From assembly GCA_944326365.1 (NCBI GenBank), contig CALVDR010000022.1, forward strand, positions 1-44,834: 44,834 nucleotides of DNA, written 5' to 3'. Position 1 is the first letter of the stretch. Every line of letters starts with the position of its first letter. The position numbers and the translations under genes were made by a program. The notes under the pieces were generated by a model, which searched no databases, was not told where the DNA came from, and saw only the letters and a program-made list of their open reading frames with translations. Below, one piece after another: positions 18,601-26,977 of this stretch. This DNA comes from an uncultured Bacteroidales bacterium. GTDB taxonomy: Bacteria > Bacteroidota > Bacteroidia > Bacteroidales > UBA932.

Positions 18601-18821
18601 CGCTTCCTGCGAAACTTCTCAGCCGCGCCAAACATATAGAAATGTGCAAGTTCTATGTATCTGCAGACAACCTCTACACATTCACGAAATACTCAGGCTA
18701 CGACCCTGAAGTCGGTATCAGCCAGAACTCTGCTTCTGCGATTCTTTCGCAGGGCTTCGATTACGGAAACTTCCCTCACGCGAGGACGTTCACTTTCGGT
18801 GTAAACATCTCATTTAAATAG
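15663..18821 (+). CDS. SusC/RagA-family TonB-dependent outer-membrane transporter
   Basis: A 1052-aa protein with signal peptide (ends AAFAQQ), an N-terminal carboxypeptidase-regulatory-like domain (LTVTGKVTDSHGDPIPWANV), a TonB box/plug region (IGYGTARRQDLTGSV; LIVVDGFPLGD; EVLKDASSTAIYGNRGANGV) and a 22-strand barrel ending TFTFGVNISFK. It imports oligosaccharides across the outer membrane using TonB energy, capped by the SusD-like partner 12 bp downstream. No STN domain, so it is not an anti-sigma-coupled receptor. This agrees with control by the HTCS. Confidence 0.97.
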   Translation: MNRILASLVLWASVGIAAFAQQLTVTGKVTDSHGDPIPWANVYEKGTTNGATTDEDGKYTIKVKSSESVLVASFIGYQDKQLSVSGKQVLDFKLDSDSEVLENSVVIGYGTARRQDLTGSVASINPEKLENQVMFSVDDALKGGVAGLMVSSTSGQPGAASKMLIRGVASLSGSTSPLIVVDGFPLGDVATSSGMGMAGMDSQMSSLALINTDDIASIEVLKDASSTAIYGNRGANGVIMITTKKGRGSSGRIQYSGYVSFQQLPKKLDVLDFKGYATMMNDKTPSYLLFSDTDGNLRNFDFGRIKTKDWQDEIYRTGFIQNHNFSMQNSTDKTNFLVSASYMQNKSIIICTDWDKLTGKVNIDHNFTDKLKFGVDLNYSRIVDDGVPTSGGNGSAIGTIMDALISQPFDLTDSDTQAYFRRAGVPETVIESYLSSNKQNPVTMANDIKMKKILSRTIANSYIQYTIIPDLVLKVTGGFDSYALEEKQYYPKSTPRGQLYQGQACMANISSFGWINENTLTWSPTFAQKHRLNVMGGLTEQGSRNYYTATEASAFDNETLGYNNLQMAKNFTSYSSTGKGSMISFIFRTNYAYDDRYIATFTFRRDGTSTFVKNKWGSFYSGALAWNAKQESFLQNSNTVSTLKLRVSVGEVGNSNVPTAGSFAQLYNTNTAFGTDISIGQSPVTLANENLTWEKTLEYNFGIEYGMWNERLHIDLDLYNKTTRDLLLEAPVLNISGYPKAWQNIGSIRNSGIELSLNASLVDTRNFQWNMTANMTHNKSKILKLGQNGAPIYLGISCLNDQSAVILREGGSVGELYGYRAVGLYQLEEFDTSTGATGNTIYTLKSGIPSQGVGEQPGSIKLADLDNNKKIDDNDREVIGNFLPDVYGAFSTTFNWKSLNLYLGFQYSIGNDMYNANYVMTASYTGDGSNQIGRWLKRWTPENQTNDPLYYSQIPTKLVSSVHVEDASFLRFSTARLTYTLPAKLLSRAKHIEMCKFYVSADNLYTFTKYSGYDPEVGISQNSASAILSQGFDYGNFPHARTFTFGVNISFK

Positions 18822-18833
18822 GAGACGAATAAT

Positions 18834-20459
18834 ATGAAAAGACATATATCTATATTTACGGGAATTCTGCTCCTGATGTCAGCCACCTCCTGTGACTTTC
18901 TGGAGACTAAAGTCGAGAGCAATATAACGACTAAGAACTTCTTCCAGAGTACCTCCGACTTCGACATGGCATTGACAGGAGTCTACTATACCTTCGGCTC
19001 GACCGAATGGTCAGCCCAGCACCGCTACGGAAACTATTTCCTCGGCTTCCTCTACTGGGGAAGAATCGGTACCGACGAAGCCTTTATTTCCGGCGGTTCA
19101 AACAACGGCGAGGACATGATCGGAAACTACACCTACACTCCGGAAAACCTTTTCGTGGAGAAAGTGTGGTTTATGCAATACCTTGGTATCCAGAGGGCCA
19201 ACATCGTGATTGACAGGCTGAATGCATATACCGGAAGCGGTGTTTCCGATGCTGACCGCTCGCGCATCCTCGGCGAGGCCCACTTCCTACGCGCATGGTT
19301 CTATTTCCAGCTTGCCCGTTACTACGGCGAAGTCCCTCTAGTGCTGAATGAAACCACGGATCTGTCCAAGCTGAACACTAAGAAAGCCTCTCTGTCTGAG
19401 GTATATGCGCAGGTTATCAGCGACTACGAGGAAGCCGAAAGGCTCCTCCCCGAGACCAATTCTGTCGGACATGCCTACAAGCTCGCCGCCACTGCGCTGA
19501 AAGCGAGAGCCTACCTCCAGATGTCCGGCGAACCGCTGAAAGACCCGCAGGCCGCAGCCAAGGCCGTCGAAGCCTGCAAGACTGTAATAAGCAGCGGCCG
19601 TTTCGCTCTTGTCAATGATTATTTCTCGCAGTTCGATGGCATGCACGAGCACAACAGCGAGTACATTTTCGATGTCGAGTTCGACAACACTGTCAGCAAT
19701 AACCGCTATGGTGGACAAGTCGGTACTAATGAAGGACTTCCGAATACGGAGAAACTATATACTACCCAGATTAGAACATTCCCTGACATGTATGAAAGAT
19801 GGGATGACAAGGACCTCAGAAAGGGCAGCATAAACAAGGAAGGCTACATCGTGACGCAGAACGGTGTCGGCAAGATAATCTACAATGACCCTGTTACAGG
19901 TGAGGTTACCTACGAAAGAAATTACTTTATCTATAAGTTCCGTCATTCTCTGGACAAGAGTGTCCGTGGATCTAACTGGGTGGAGTGGAACAATGCCATC
20001 AACTTCCCGATTATCAGATATGCCGATGTCCTCCTGATGCTTCCTGAAGCTGAGTATCGTGCTACCGGAACCATTTCGGCTGAAGCTTGGGAGGGACTTA
20101 ACCAGGTACGCAGACGTGGATATGGAAAGCCTGTCTACACTCCGGATCCGACCGTCGATCTCGTCCAGGGCAATCTAACTTATACCAACCCTTACGGTGA
20201 CCTGGAGCCTGTCCTCGCCCAGATTCTAGACGAAAGACATTGGGAATTGGCCTTTGAAGGACATCGTTGGGCAGACCTCGTGCGCTTCGGACATCTCCAG
20301 CAGGCCTTCCATGACGTGCTCCTTCATGATGAATTCTGGACACAGTATTATGATCCATATCGTAACAACTGCAAGGAAAAGCACTCCATTTTCCCTATTC
20401 CGCAGTCTGTCATCGACTCTTCGAACGGAGCGATAGAACAGAATCCTTTATGGAAATAA
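18834..20459 (+). CDS. SusD/RagB-family glycan-binding lipoprotein
   Basis: A 541-aa lipoprotein (lipobox SATSC, Cys 20) with the SusD helical TPR scaffold: FLETKVESNITTKNFF near the N-terminus, RILGEAHFLRAWFYFQLARYYGEVP in the first TPR region, and the conserved C-terminal ILDERHWELAFEGHRWADL and FPIPQSVID segments. It forms the lid of the SusC barrel and binds the glycan at the cell surface. Directly downstream of susC in the same operon. Confidence 0.97.
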   Translation: MKRHISIFTGILLLMSATSCDFLETKVESNITTKNFFQSTSDFDMALTGVYYTFGSTEWSAQHRYGNYFLGFLYWGRIGTDEAFISGGSNNGEDMIGNYTYTPENLFVEKVWFMQYLGIQRANIVIDRLNAYTGSGVSDADRSRILGEAHFLRAWFYFQLARYYGEVPLVLNETTDLSKLNTKKASLSEVYAQVISDYEEAERLLPETNSVGHAYKLAATALKARAYLQMSGEPLKDPQAAAKAVEACKTVISSGRFALVNDYFSQFDGMHEHNSEYIFDVEFDNTVSNNRYGGQVGTNEGLPNTEKLYTTQIRTFPDMYERWDDKDLRKGSINKEGYIVTQNGVGKIIYNDPVTGEVTYERNYFIYKFRHSLDKSVRGSNWVEWNNAINFPIIRYADVLLMLPEAEYRATGTISAEAWEGLNQVRRRGYGKPVYTPDPTVDLVQGNLTYTNPYGDLEPVLAQILDERHWELAFEGHRWADLVRFGHLQQAFHDVLLHDEFWTQYYDPYRNNCKEKHSIFPIPQSVIDSSNGAIEQNPLWK

Positions 20460-20472
20460 TTGACTGACTGAC

Positions 20473-22320
20473 ATGATTACGAATATTACCAGAACAATAA
20501 CTATTTTCTTCGCTTGTGTCTGCGCCCTTGCCGGATGCAGGCAGACTGTGGATGTACAGTTCGATTCTTCTATCTCTGACTATACTCCCGTCGTGCGGGA
20601 AATCCTGGAGAACCATCCTGAAGGAAACATAACCCTCCGTTTCGGCAAGGGCGTGTATCCTTTCTATCCTGAGAAGGCTCCTGAGGAATTCCTTAACGTC
20701 TCGAACAATGACAGCGGAAACAAGCATGTGGCATTCCTTCTAAAAAACATGAAAAATGTCCGCATCATAGGTGATGAAACTGATTTCATGTTTCATGGTT
20801 CCATGACGCCGTTCGCCGTGAAAGGGTCGGTGAATGTGGAAATCAGCGGAATATCCATTGATTATGATTATCCATGGACCTTCGAAGGAAAAGTATTGTC
20901 CAATGACCCTGTAAACAGAAGTTTTGTGGTCAAGGTCTTCCCTGACAACAAATATAGAATCGAAGGTGACAGACTTCTGTTCAGTGGTTATGACTGGGAA
21001 TATCCGATGGGAGAGAGCATTGTCTTCGACCCTTCTACCCATAGACCTTGGTTCGATACCGCAGCTTATGACCACGGTTATTGGTCCGGAGAAATGGGTG
21101 CCCGCGAGATAGAACCCGGTGTGGTGGAGTTCACGAGATTGAGCGCACGTGACGTTCCGCCTGTCGGCAGTATCTGGGACGACAAGGGACCTACGAAACT
21201 GAATCGCCTTTACCCTGCAATCGCGGTACTTTGTTCGAAAAACGTGACATTGGAGAATGTCCATGTATATCGCAGCGGAGGAATGTCATTGATAGCTGAG
21301 TATTCGGCAGACGTCACGTTGAGGAATTTCTCCACCGCAGCCCATGAAGGCTCCACGAGGATGGTAACATCTTCTGCCGATGCTACCCACTTTGTAAACT
21401 GCAAGGGTGTGATTACATTGGAAGATTGCAGGTTTGAGAGCATGTTGGATGACGCCACGAACATTCACGGAATCTATATGCTCGTGGATACGCTGTTGAG
21501 TTCCAATATGTTACGTGCTTCTTTCGGGCATTTTCAGCAGGAAGGCAACTATTTCGCAGAGCCGGGAGACATTATGCGTTTCGTGGATAAGGTCACACTT
21601 AAACCAGTAGGGCAAGGAAAGCTCATCAGCATTGACAGGACCGACAGAAAGTCTTATGTCATTGAAACCGAATTCGATGCGTCGGCAGTCGATGCGCCGT
21701 TCGGACTCGCGATAGAGAATATTTCCTGCGACGCGTCGGTTGTAATCCGCGGATGTACGGTACGTTACAACCGTGCGCGCAGCCTGCTCCTCTCGACTCT
21801 GGGAGACGTGCTTGTCGAAAATTGCGACTTCAAGTCCCAGATGTCCGGAATCAATGTGAGCGGCGATGCGAACTTCTGGTTCGAGTCAGGCCCGACGCGG
21901 AATATCGTGATCCGGAACAACCGTTTCGAGGACCTCGGAATAGGAGGGAACGGGCCAATGCCTGTGCTCCTTGTCGATCCTGTCCTTCCTGTCATGGGAA
22001 ATGATTTCTACTATCATGACAAGATTGTATTTACAGGGAACCATATCAGCACTTTCGACAGCCAACTGGTTTATGCCAGGAGTGTGCGCTCCATCGAAGT
22101 GTCTGACAATAAATTCATTGACTCCGGTAATTATAGGCCGCTTTTCCCGAATCTTTCTGCGATAGACCTTCAGTCGTGCGAGAATGTGAAAATAGAGGGG
22201 AACAACTTTGCCGGATGGAAGGATGATGCGACTGTCAGTCTGCATAATTGCATTCATGTCAAGAATGATTCAGGACTGAAAATCGTAGATTCTCCGAATC
22301 CTTATTTTGAAAGAAGATAA
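20473..22320 (+). CDS. GH110-like alpha-1,3-galactosidase, lipoprotein
   Basis: A 615-aa right-handed beta-helix lipoprotein (lipobox ALAGC, Cys 22). Length and motifs resemble GH110 alpha-1,3-galactosidases, which remove terminal alpha-1,3-galactose from blood group B and related glycans. Notable motifs are FYPEKAPEEFLNVSNND, FHGSMTPF, DATHF (Asp 303) and MLDDATNIHG (Asp 326, Asp 327). Characterised GH110 enzymes carry three such aspartates, including an adjacent pair; the assignment of these residues is inferred. It starts 13 bp after susD and ends 3 bp before the esterase fusion. A paralogue closes the locus. Confidence 0.72.
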   Translation: MITNITRTITIFFACVCALAGCRQTVDVQFDSSISDYTPVVREILENHPEGNITLRFGKGVYPFYPEKAPEEFLNVSNNDSGNKHVAFLLKNMKNVRIIGDETDFMFHGSMTPFAVKGSVNVEISGISIDYDYPWTFEGKVLSNDPVNRSFVVKVFPDNKYRIEGDRLLFSGYDWEYPMGESIVFDPSTHRPWFDTAAYDHGYWSGEMGAREIEPGVVEFTRLSARDVPPVGSIWDDKGPTKLNRLYPAIAVLCSKNVTLENVHVYRSGGMSLIAEYSADVTLRNFSTAAHEGSTRMVTSSADATHFVNCKGVITLEDCRFESMLDDATNIHGIYMLVDTLLSSNMLRASFGHFQQEGNYFAEPGDIMRFVDKVTLKPVGQGKLISIDRTDRKSYVIETEFDASAVDAPFGLAIENISCDASVVIRGCTVRYNRARSLLLSTLGDVLVENCDFKSQMSGINVSGDANFWFESGPTRNIVIRNNRFEDLGIGGNGPMPVLLVDPVLPVMGNDFYYHDKIVFTGNHISTFDSQLVYARSVRSIEVSDNKFIDSGNYRPLFPNLSAIDLQSCENVKIEGNNFAGWKDDATVSLHNCIHVKNDSGLKIVDSPNPYFERR

Positions 22321-22323
22321 GTT

Positions 22324-25300
22324 ATGCGATATTATTTCAAGGTATTGATAGTTGCGGTACTGTCCGTGCTTTCGTCAGCACCGCTTTTCGCGCAGGGGAT
22401 TGAACCTGATGTTACCGTAAAATATGCAGACAGAGACACTTGCGTATTGTATATGGATATTTATGAGCCTGATGCGTCGAAGGTGACGTGTGAGGACGGC
22501 AAGCAGCGTCCTACCATTGTCCATGTGTTCGGCGGCGGCTTCAAGGAGGGTTCCCGTGCGGAAACCTGGCTTCGTCCGTGGTTCAGGGAGATGAATGCGA
22601 AGGGCTACCGGATGATTACCATAGATTATCGTCTGGGTCTCAAAGGTGTGCGCGGTGTGACGCAGTCGGAATTTGCCAGTCTTCTGGACAATGCGATCAA
22701 TATCGCAGTGGAAGATTTGTTCTCGGCCACGGAATATCTTTTGAAGAACGGAGCGTCCATGGGCATTGACCCGAACAATATTGTCGTCACCGGATCGTCG
22801 GCGGGGGCCATTACTGTGCAGCAGGCTGAGTGGGAAATCTGCAACAGCACGCCGATGGCTGCCGGTCTTCCGAAAGGTTTCAACTATAAGGGTGTCATGG
22901 CGTTCGCAGGGGCTGTGCTGGTGGACGGATCTCTTGGCTACAAGTCTGCGCCATGCCCTGTGATGATGTTCCACGGAACTGAGGATGAACTGGTTCCGTA
23001 TGATGTCATCCGGACAGGCAAAGTGTCTTTCTGCGGACCTTGTCAGATTCAGAAAGCGTTGGAGTCGGCTGGCGGAATCTGCCGGTTCTATCGTTTCCCC
23101 GGGATCAATCACGCTGTCGCCGGGTATATGCCGCAGACCGTCGGAAAGCAGGTGGATTTCATTGAAAACACCGTGATGCGCGGTTCAGCTGAACGTGTGG
23201 ATGCCGAAATCGTCGATTCTTCTCTTCCGACGTATAAAACTGGGAATGATAACGAACTATATGATATACAGCCAGATACGGATGTTGCGGAAACACGTTG
23301 GAAGATTGGAAAGGGAGGACGTGGCATTCTCTGGAATGCGTCTGTGGGACTGCCACATGAGGACCATATTGAGATGGCCGGCGAGAAAGTTTCCTGTGTG
23401 TTGCGTTGGGGCGTTACTGCTGACCACGCTTTCCGTTGTGAAAAGTCGCTTGTGTTCCCGATGCTGCGGACAATTCCGAACAATACCCATGCATCGATGA
23501 ATTTCCGTATTGCCGCTGACATTCCGTCGATTCTTGCTGTGAACGGAAGAAGTCTGATACGTGAGAAAGTGGATTCAGTACGTATTAACGGAATGGTCGA
23601 GGTTACGAGCCTTTGGTCCAAGGCCAATGATTTCATCGGCATCGGTCCGGGCGCTGTGGAATCGGCTTGTATCCGGATGACCCGTACCATTTTCCCTTCC
23701 ACTACGCTTCCTGCTGTCTATGAGAGATTTACATTGAAAAATATTACAGGGGACAATCTTCTGGTGACAGTTCCGCAATTCTGTCAAACAGCATCTACGG
23801 ACCATTATGCTGGTGTGGACGGAACTTATCTTGTCCGTGCTGAAATTGACGGTGACGGGACAGCGTGGATGGCTCCCGGCGCGGAACGCACGTTTACTGT
23901 GGTTTATCAGGCATATCGTGAGGGCGGCAAGGTTACTTCTCCGTTGCTTGCAGGTGCAGCTCCTGTGACCAGGGATATTCCGGCGGAGTCTCCGCTGCAT
24001 CCTGACGTGGATTCGGAATTTGCTGCACGTCAGGCATTTGTACTCAGCCTGGGCTCCAATCTTGTCCTCGACACCCCGGATTCTGTCCTGAATGAAATGT
24101 TCCGGCAGTCCAAGATTCGCGCTACTGAAAGTATCTTCCGTACGAAAGGCGGCTTGATGCACGGCCCGGGCGGGGAAACCTATTATGCGGCCATCTGGTC
24201 CAACGACCAGGCCGAATATATCAACCCGTTCTTCCCTTATCTGGGCAATGCCAATGGAAATGAGTCCGCCCTTAATTCGTTCCGTCATTTCGCCCGTTTC
24301 ATGACTCACGACTATAAGCCGATACCGAGTTCCATCATCGCGGAAGGCGAGGACATCTGGGACGGATGCGGTGACCGTGGCGATGCCGCCATGATAGCCT
24401 ATGGAGCTTCGCGATATGCATTGGCGAGGGGCGACAAGGCGGAGGCCAAGGAACTCTGGCCGCTGATAGAGTGGTGTCTGGAGTACTGCCGCCGTAATAT
24501 TAACGAAGAAGGAGTAGTGGCTTCAGATACGGATGAACTTGAGAACCGTTTCGAGTCGGGTGATGCCAATCTCTGCACCTCCACGCTTTATTATGACGCA
24601 CTGCTTTCTGCTTCTTATCTTGGTAAGGAAATTGGCGTAGGTGCTTCTGTAACCAAGGATTACCTGCGCAGGTCCAAGGAAATGGCCTCAGCGATAGAAA
24701 AGTATTTCGGCGGGCAGGTCTCCGGTTATGAGACATATCGCTACTATAAGGGAAACACATTGCTGCGTTCGTGGATTTGTATGCCGCTCATCGCCGGAAT
24801 AGCCGACAGGGCAGCCGGGACTTCGGCAGCATTGACCGGACCCGAACTCATGACCGAAAACGGCTGTCTCACAGAGCAGGGGAACGACGTGTTCTGGGAC
24901 AGGGCTACACTATATGCGCTCAGGGGTATCTTCTATACGGGTAATTCTGACATGGCGCTCGGAATTCTTCATCGTTTTTCTCAGCGTCGTCTTCTCGGGG
25001 ATCATGTCCCTTATGCAGTGGAGGCATGGCCGGAGGGCTCCCAGAGACATCTGTCCGCGGAAAGCGGCCTTTATTGCAGGGTCATAACGGAAGGCCTTTT
25101 CGGCATCCGCCCTACTGGCTTGCGCAGCTTCATGATGAATGTGAATCTTCCATCCGGCTGGAACGAGATGTCTCTCCATCATATACGGGCATTCGGCTCT
25201 GATTTCGACCTCAAAGTGTTCCGCACTTCAGGGAATGGTCTGAGGGTCACTGTCACGGAGCATACCGCCTCCGGAGACAAAGTAAAGGAACTGACTCCAA

Positions 25301-25329
25301 GACAAGGTAAGGTTTGTGTGAATTTATAA
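22324..25329 (+). CDS. Carbohydrate esterase / six-hairpin glycosidase fusion
   Basis: A 1001-aa secreted protein (signal peptide ending PLFAQG). Residues about 28-285 are an alpha/beta-hydrolase: the nucleophile elbow G157-S-S159-A-G161, then HGTEDELVP with acid Asp 221 and GINH with His 263 form a plausible triad. Residues about 300-560 are a beta-sandwich beginning near GLPHEDHIEMAGEKV, and about 570-960 an (alpha/alpha)6 barrel typical of six-hairpin glycosidases (EAWPEGSQRHLSAESGLYCR). It may deacylate a sugar and cleave a nearby glycosidic bond. The specific GH family is not assigned. Nothing suggests a frameshift at the junction. Confidence 0.82.
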   Translation: MRYYFKVLIVAVLSVLSSAPLFAQGIEPDVTVKYADRDTCVLYMDIYEPDASKVTCEDGKQRPTIVHVFGGGFKEGSRAETWLRPWFREMNAKGYRMITIDYRLGLKGVRGVTQSEFASLLDNAINIAVEDLFSATEYLLKNGASMGIDPNNIVVTGSSAGAITVQQAEWEICNSTPMAAGLPKGFNYKGVMAFAGAVLVDGSLGYKSAPCPVMMFHGTEDELVPYDVIRTGKVSFCGPCQIQKALESAGGICRFYRFPGINHAVAGYMPQTVGKQVDFIENTVMRGSAERVDAEIVDSSLPTYKTGNDNELYDIQPDTDVAETRWKIGKGGRGILWNASVGLPHEDHIEMAGEKVSCVLRWGVTADHAFRCEKSLVFPMLRTIPNNTHASMNFRIAADIPSILAVNGRSLIREKVDSVRINGMVEVTSLWSKANDFIGIGPGAVESACIRMTRTIFPSTTLPAVYERFTLKNITGDNLLVTVPQFCQTASTDHYAGVDGTYLVRAEIDGDGTAWMAPGAERTFTVVYQAYREGGKVTSPLLAGAAPVTRDIPAESPLHPDVDSEFAARQAFVLSLGSNLVLDTPDSVLNEMFRQSKIRATESIFRTKGGLMHGPGGETYYAAIWSNDQAEYINPFFPYLGNANGNESALNSFRHFARFMTHDYKPIPSSIIAEGEDIWDGCGDRGDAAMIAYGASRYALARGDKAEAKELWPLIEWCLEYCRRNINEEGVVASDTDELENRFESGDANLCTSTLYYDALLSASYLGKEIGVGASVTKDYLRRSKEMASAIEKYFGGQVSGYETYRYYKGNTLLRSWICMPLIAGIADRAAGTSAALTGPELMTENGCLTEQGNDVFWDRATLYALRGIFYTGNSDMALGILHRFSQRRLLGDHVPYAVEAWPEGSQRHLSAESGLYCRVITEGLFGIRPTGLRSFMMNVNLPSGWNEMSLHHIRAFGSDFDLKVFRTSGNGLRVTVTEHTASGDKVKELTPRQGKVCVNL

Positions 25330-25332
25330 TGC

Positions 25333-26880
25333 ATGTCAGTATTGAAAAAGATATTCAATCGTTTCGCTCTCGCAGGTATTGTCCTTATAGGCTTTGCCTC
25401 CTGCAGTAAAGATAATACGAAACCGGAGAAACCGGTTGTCCCGGAGCCTGAAGTTCCAGTTCCCGTGAAACCTATCGCCCGAGAGGGGTGGGATATTTAC
25501 ACCGGACCAAATTACCGTTATGGGCCGTCTATCATTATCAATGACGACAATTCTATTGATATTTGGCTTGCGACACCTGGAGATTATTATGGGACCAATG
25601 TGATTGTCCCAGTGTCAAATGCGCAGACTGCTCTTCAGCTTGGTACGACTGGCGTGTTTGCCCAGAAGTTTACATCTGAGAAAGATTTTGGATTCATTTC
25701 TCTCCAATGCCCTTCATGGAACAGTGCGGCTGAGGGCTTCACCCTGAAGATTTATAAATGGGTCAATGATTATGAGACGACGATAAGTGGTGCGGCTGTT
25801 TCGTCCAAGACCTTCGTGAATTATGCCGACAATTCTTGGCTGAGCATCTACAAGAGCGACAAGGAAGATTATACTGAGACATTTCCAGCAGGGACTTATC
25901 TTTGGGTGATGAGCGGCGGCACTGAAAAGTCCGGTATATGGAAATGTACAGACAACGGTTCTACCGGTAGTACCGGAGCGGTTTCCTATGTGGATGGAAA
26001 ACCTGTTGACGGTCAATTCCGCTGCCGCATAACATCCAATGGTTCAGGCGATTATTTCTGGGACAAGGTTACTTGGCGTCATTCAGTAGACGGCGGAAAG
26101 ACATGGACCGATGAAGTGGATGCCCTGCTGCCTTCTGACGGCAAACGTGATGCATTTTCTGTATGTGATCCCGGTGTGGCCAAATGGGGCGGATGGTACT
26201 ATATGGCCTACACATCTACTGAGGAGCCTAACGGTTTCGACAATGACTTGTATATCGCCAGGAGCAAGACTCCATCAGGCCCGTGGGAAAAATGGAGCGG
26301 GAACAGCTGGGGACAAGACCCGCAGCCTGTAATTGATTATGAGCCCGTTGCCGGTCATGAAGGAGTGGTTTTCGGTGCCGGAGAGCCGTGTATCGTAGTT
26401 AAGGATGATGTGGTTTACCTGTATTATTCTTACAATGACTACCTTGTGAATTCCAACACGTATGGTACGACTACGCGTGTCTCAGTGGCTTCAGCCAAGG
26501 ATGAAAACTGGCCCGGACATCTTGAATATAAAGGCGTTGCACTCGAAAAGAGTGACATATACGCTCCAGATCATACGGATGTCAAGTACATCTGCAGGAG
26601 TCAGAAATTTGTGGCAATCCATGCAGAAAGGCGAAATACCGACAGCAGCCGCATTCGTGTCTGGGAATCCAATGATGGTATACATTTCACGAAGGGGGGA
26701 CTTGTCGAAGGTGAACTTCGCCGTGGTATCATCAATGCAGGAATGAGCGGAGATGCTCTAGGCCAGGTCCGCTATGGCGTTCAGCAGTTCCTGTGCTATG
26801 CCCACAGCGACGCTCCTCGTGAATGGGGACGCTGGTACACCTGGTTCCAGCCCCTCGACTGGATAGATGCCGAAAAATAG
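25333..26880 (+). CDS. Five-bladed beta-propeller (GH43-like) lipoprotein
   Basis: A 515-aa lipoprotein (lipobox GFASC, Cys 24) with a proline-rich linker. The repeated blades (WDIYTGPNYRYGPSIIINDD, WRHSVDGGKTWTDE, DPGVAKWGGWYYMAYTS, GAGEPCIVVKDDVVYLYYS) indicate a five-bladed propeller as in GH43/GH117 or sialidase-like folds. A beta-rich module of about 140 residues (about 90-230) interrupts the first blade. The role is probably glycosidic cleavage or binding within the PUL. It starts 3 bp after the preceding gene. Confidence 0.7.
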   Translation: MSVLKKIFNRFALAGIVLIGFASCSKDNTKPEKPVVPEPEVPVPVKPIAREGWDIYTGPNYRYGPSIIINDDNSIDIWLATPGDYYGTNVIVPVSNAQTALQLGTTGVFAQKFTSEKDFGFISLQCPSWNSAAEGFTLKIYKWVNDYETTISGAAVSSKTFVNYADNSWLSIYKSDKEDYTETFPAGTYLWVMSGGTEKSGIWKCTDNGSTGSTGAVSYVDGKPVDGQFRCRITSNGSGDYFWDKVTWRHSVDGGKTWTDEVDALLPSDGKRDAFSVCDPGVAKWGGWYYMAYTSTEEPNGFDNDLYIARSKTPSGPWEKWSGNSWGQDPQPVIDYEPVAGHEGVVFGAGEPCIVVKDDVVYLYYSYNDYLVNSNTYGTTTRVSVASAKDENWPGHLEYKGVALEKSDIYAPDHTDVKYICRSQKFVAIHAERRNTDSSRIRVWESNDGIHFTKGGLVEGELRRGIINAGMSGDALGQVRYGVQQFLCYAHSDAPREWGRWYTWFQPLDWIDAEK

Positions 26881-26977
26881 CAGCGCGGCCGTCAATCACA
26901 TATAGTTCGATTCCCGTCCGGAATTCCCTACTAATCAATAATTTTTGCATATATTTCCACCCGCAAGATTAAGACCA

